A DNA stretch of 55,469 nucleotides from an uncultured Alphaproteobacteria bacterium (GTDB taxonomy: Bacteria; Pseudomonadota; Alphaproteobacteria; HIMB59; GCA-002718135), in contig CACLBK010000004.1 of NCBI GenBank assembly GCA_902605135.1, positions 1-55,469 on the forward strand, in the 5' to 3' direction. Under the pieces are notes generated by a model. That model made no database searches, had not been told where the DNA came from, and saw nothing but the letters and a program-made list of their open reading frames with translations. Below are positions 52,911 to 55,469 of this stretch, piece by piece. Made by a program: the position numbers and the translations under genes. The stretch's first letter is position 1. The number at the start of each line of letters is the position of its first letter.

Positions 52911-53921
52911 TTATAATACACTTCTTACTCCTAATCTAGGTGTGGGTTTAAAAAATAAATCATTTCTGTCTTTTTTATAAAATTTCGTACATGCCCATGC
53001 AATCATTGCAGCATTGTCTCCCATCATTTCTTTTATAGGATAATAAATTTCAATATTTTTTTTAACGAAAAAATTTTCTATTTTACTTCGAATATATTTA
53101 TTATTTGACACTCCGCCTACTACAGAAATTGATCTGATATTTTTATTATCAGAACTTAATCTTTTCAAACCCCTTTCTAACTTTTCAATAAGGATTTCAG
53201 TAATATTTTTTTGAAATGATGCCGACAAATCTTCTATGAATTTTTCATCAATTTTATTCTTTTTTGTTAAAAGGTTTATATTTGTTTTAATGCCAGAAAA
53301 AGAAAAATTAAAATTTTTTTCTTTAACTAATGGTTTTGGTAAAACAAATTTGTCCTCATTACCTTTAAGCGCTTGTTCTTCAATTTCACTACCACCAGGA
53401 TATGATAGACCAATTAATTTTGCTGTTTTGTCAAAAGCTTCTCCTATTGCATCATCAACACTTTGTCCCAATAACTCTAATTCATTCTCACTTTTCATCA
53501 AATAAACTTGAGTATGACCTCCGGTTAAAAGCAAGATGAGATTTGGAAATTTTATATTGTTGTTAAAACTTGTAGACAATATGTGTCCTTCAAGATGATT
53601 AGTTGGAATGAATGGTTTGTTAAAAGAAATTGCTAAAGATTTGGTAAAAGTTGAGCCAACCAATAAACTGCCTATTAGTCCAGGCCCACAAGTAGCAGTA
53701 AAAACGTCTATTTCTTTTGGTTCTATTTTTTTATTACTAAATAAATCATTTGTTATAATTTGTATTTTTTCCAAATGAGATCTTGAAGCTAACTCTGGGA
53801 CAACACCACCATGTATTTTATGAATTTCTTGAGAAAAAGTAATATGTTCTACAATAGAGCTATTTTTCATTAGACATACTGATGTTTCGTCGCACGAAGT
53901 TTCTGCAGCAAATACAAGCAT
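52911..53921 (-). CDS. tsaD: tRNA N6-adenosine threonylcarbamoyltransferase TsaD
   Basis: TsaD transfers the threonylcarbamoyl group to A37 of ANN-decoding tRNAs (t6A). The ASKHA-fold motifs are FAAETSCDETSVCL, VVPELASRSHLEKI, FTATCGPGLIGSLLVG and the metal-binding TNHLEGHILS, followed by LLTGGHTQVYL. A C-terminal SVVGGVSNNKYIR and GDNAAMIAWAC complete the family. Length 336 aa is normal. It is divergent from the mitofilin-like gene. Confidence 0.97.
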   Translation of the reverse strand: MLVFAAETSCDETSVCLMKNSSIVEHITFSQEIHKIHGGVVPELASRSHLEKIQIITNDLFSNKKIEPKEIDVFTATCGPGLIGSLLVGSTFTKSLAISFNKPFIPTNHLEGHILSTSFNNNIKFPNLILLLTGGHTQVYLMKSENELELLGQSVDDAIGEAFDKTAKLIGLSYPGGSEIEEQALKGNEDKFVLPKPLVKEKNFNFSFSGIKTNINLLTKKNKIDEKFIEDLSASFQKNITEILIEKLERGLKRLSSDNKNIRSISVVGGVSNNKYIRSKIENFFVKKNIEIYYPIKEMMGDNAAMIAWACTKFYKKDRNDLFFKPTPRLGVRSVL

Positions 53922-53982
53922 ATTTTTTTGGTACAGTATTTTACACTGTTAAACAACAAACTAATAATGCTAAAAAAAAGGT

Positions 53983-54867
53983 ATGAAAAAAATTTTTGAT
54001 AGTTTTTATGTTTTTTCTAAATTTTCGTTAAGCTTTATTCTTCTTTTATGTGTATTTTTCTTAATTTATCTTCTCTATGCAAATTATCAAAATGAAGATG
54101 AAGTATCCAAACTTCAGATTGAATTAGAAAATGAACTTAGGAAAAATATTAGTGAAAATTCTGAATTTATAAAAAATATATCCAAAGAAATTTTAGAAAC
54201 AAAAACAGCTTTAACAAATATAGAAAAACTTATTAAAGAAAATTCAAACAAAGAATCAAAAGTTGATTTGACGCCAATCAATGAAAGCATAGAATTGTTA
54301 AATAAGAATTTCAATTCTCTAAGTTATGAGATTTCTTCTATAAAAAATAAAAATATTGAAGATCAGCCTAATAATAATCCTGAGCTAGTAAATCAATCTA
54401 TCAAAGAAGTAGTTGAGTTAATAAAAATCAAATACGAAAACAACATGGATTTTGATAGAGAACTCAAATATCTTGAAACAATTTTAGAAAATAACAAAAA
54501 TCCTATTTTGGAAAAATTATCAATTTTAAAAAAAAATAAATATAAAGGTCATTTATTTTTAGAAAATCAATTTAATGATGAAGTTAATTTATATTTGAAG
54601 AATATTTTGAACGAAAACAATAGTTTATTTAACAAAATTTTTTTACCACACATAAGTCTTTCTCCATCTTCAGAAAATATTATTTCTGATGAAAAAATTT
54701 TAATATTAGAGGAAACTAAATTATTTATTAAAAATAGAAACATATCAAAAGCTTACAGCAGTATAAGTAAGATAGAAAATTATAAAGTTTTTTTTAAAGT
54801 ATCTATAAATGAAATGAATAATTATAATAATTTTATAACGGAAATAACAAAATTAAATAATGTATAG
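53983..54867 (+). CDS. Mitofilin/Mic60-like inner-membrane coiled-coil protein
   Basis: A 294 aa protein with a single N-terminal membrane anchor (FSLSFILLLCVFFLIYLLYAN, about 13-33), then a long predicted coiled coil (about 36-130) with repeated Glu/Lys/Leu heptads. A helical C-terminal part ends EETKLFIKNRNISKAYSSI. This is the layout of the bacterial Mic60 (mitofilin) relatives that alphaproteobacteria carry directly before hemY. The identification rests on layout and neighbours, as sequence conservation is low. It overlaps hemY by 8 nt. hemC and hemD, often between tsaD and this gene, are absent. Confidence 0.7.
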   Translation: MKKIFDSFYVFSKFSLSFILLLCVFFLIYLLYANYQNEDEVSKLQIELENELRKNISENSEFIKNISKEILETKTALTNIEKLIKENSNKESKVDLTPINESIELLNKNFNSLSYEISSIKNKNIEDQPNNNPELVNQSIKEVVELIKIKYENNMDFDRELKYLETILENNKNPILEKLSILKKNKYKGHLFLENQFNDEVNLYLKNILNENNSLFNKIFLPHISLSPSSENIISDEKILILEETKLFIKNRNISKAYSSISKIENYKVFFKVSINEMNNYNNFITEITKLNNV

Positions 54868-55469
54868 ATTTTCAATTTTTATGTTGCAGTTTTTATTATT
54901 AATCATAGCGCTTACTTTTATTTTTACTAATCCATTTATTGTATCCTTAGATATAGGAAATTTAAAATATTCTTTTTCTTCAAATTTATTTGCTGTTGTT
55001 TTTTTATCTTTTATTTTTCTATTATATTTGGTGCTTTACTTATTTTTCCGATCGAGACTTTCACTCGGTAAATATTTCCTAAAAAATAAATATAATAAAA
55101 TTGAAAAAGGTTACTTACATTTTGTCGATGCAATGATAGCTGTTGCAAATAAAGATAACAAGACAGCATTAAAATCTCATAAAAAAATGGTTAGTTATCT
55201 TAAAGATGACCCATCATTATCTCTTCTGTTAAAGTCAGAAGTTTTAAAGATAGAAAAAAAATTTCCAGAATTAAACAATGTCTATGAAGATATGATTAAA
55301 TCAAAAAAAACAGAAACACTTGGATATAGAGGATTAATGGAACAAAATTTAAGAGAACAAGATTATCATCACGCTTTTTTATATGGAGAAAAATTATTTG
55401 CTCTAAATCCAAATATTGAAAAACTTTATGACACACTAATATTTATTGCTGCAAAAACGAAAAATTGGA
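54860..55469 (+). CDS. hemY: HemY-like inner-membrane protein (truncated by window edge)
   Basis: The frame from ATG 54860 runs off the window (203 codons seen). Two membrane segments occupy the N-terminus (FLLLIIALTFIFTNPFIVSL, then FAVVFLSFIFLLYLVLYLFF). A basic loop and TPR-like helices follow, with GYLHFVDAMIAVANKDNKTA and GYRGLMEQNLREQDYHHAFL, which match HemY, a TPR-type membrane protein associated with heme synthesis genes in proteobacteria. It is not the HemY (protoporphyrinogen oxidase) of Gram-positive bacteria. It overlaps the preceding gene by 8 nt. Confidence 0.85.
   Translation, partial: MYRFSIFMLQFLLLIIALTFIFTNPFIVSLDIGNLKYSFSSNLFAVVFLSFIFLLYLVLYLFFRSRLSLGKYFLKNKYNKIEKGYLHFVDAMIAVANKDNKTALKSHKKMVSYLKDDPSLSLLLKSEVLKIEKKFPELNNVYEDMIKSKKTETLGYRGLMEQNLREQDYHHAFLYGEKLFALNPNIEKLYDTLIFIAAKTKNW

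Noticed and set aside
1-55469. CRISPR arrays, insertion sequences, rRNA genes, toxin-antitoxin pairs
   Set aside because: No regularly spaced direct repeats, transposase-like frames, rRNA-like segments or paired small antagonistic genes were found on reading either strand.

Overview
ORGANISM. The window is a dense, strongly AT-rich chromosome segment with an alphaproteobacterial gene order: hisB/hslVU divergent, Tim44-like/smr, maf/rho/mnmE/mnmG/rsmG/parAB, leuS/lptE/holA, rsmB/heparinase/purH, and tsaD beside a mitofilin-like gene and hemY. Gaps of a few bases, many 1-22 nt overlaps, A/T-ending codons and a carotenoid-to-retinal cluster point to a streamlined, sunlit-water marine alphaproteobacterium of the Pelagibacterales (SAR11) or a similar AT-rich lineage. 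The clade is an inference; there is no rRNA here.

LAYOUT. 0-3.3 kb: the end of a his operon (hisB-hisH and a truncated acetyltransferase-like gene), divergent from hslVU, which has a heat-shock-type promoter. 3.3-6.7 kb: an envelope block with a double-PAP2 phosphatase, a GT39-type glycosyltransferase and a DUF3108 protein. 6.7-10.9 kb: a minus-strand run maf-aroE-coaE-dnaQ-Tim44-lysozyme-smr. 10.9-11.3 kb: a non-coding, AT-rich divergent gap with an inverted repeat, a candidate replication origin. 11.3-18.0 kb: rho-mnmE-mnmG-rsmG-parA-parB, with two near-consensus parS palindromes. 18.0-23.7 kb: holA, lptE-like, leuS, DUF3576, and a highly expressed porin with its terminator and structured leader. 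23.8-31.1 kb: yggS, an orphan winged-helix regulator, lolA, ftsK, a UbiH-like hydroxylase, a LON-domain protein, a thioredoxin-TPR protein and a ProX-type editing protein. 31.1-35.4 kb: crtI-crtB-crtY-blh, making retinal from GGPP via beta-carotene. 35.45 kb: tRNA-Gly(GCC). 35.7-45.4 kb: an accessory surface-polysaccharide region with a sulfotransferase, a tRNA-Ser remnant, a five-gene minus-strand operon containing two unrecognised genes, a decayed gene, an FkbM methyltransferase, two glycosyltransferase-like genes and a 2OG-Fe(II) oxygenase. 45.4-55.5 kb: conserved backbone again, with purH split by a frameshift, a heparinase-like gene, rsmB, tdk, acsA, an EVE-domain gene, tsaD, a mitofilin-like gene and a truncated hemY.

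HOW IT FITS TOGETHER. The 10.9-18 kb segment looks origin-proximal: parAB, two parS sites and a divergent AT-rich gap. The retinal cluster implies a rhodopsin outside the window. The 35.5-45.4 kb region, bounded by a tRNA gene and purH, behaves like a hypervariable cell-surface island, probably driven by phage or grazer pressure. The least explained items are the five-gene operon at 36.9-41.8 kb, the lysozyme in the slot usually held by mltA, the tandem PAP2 protein and the split purH.
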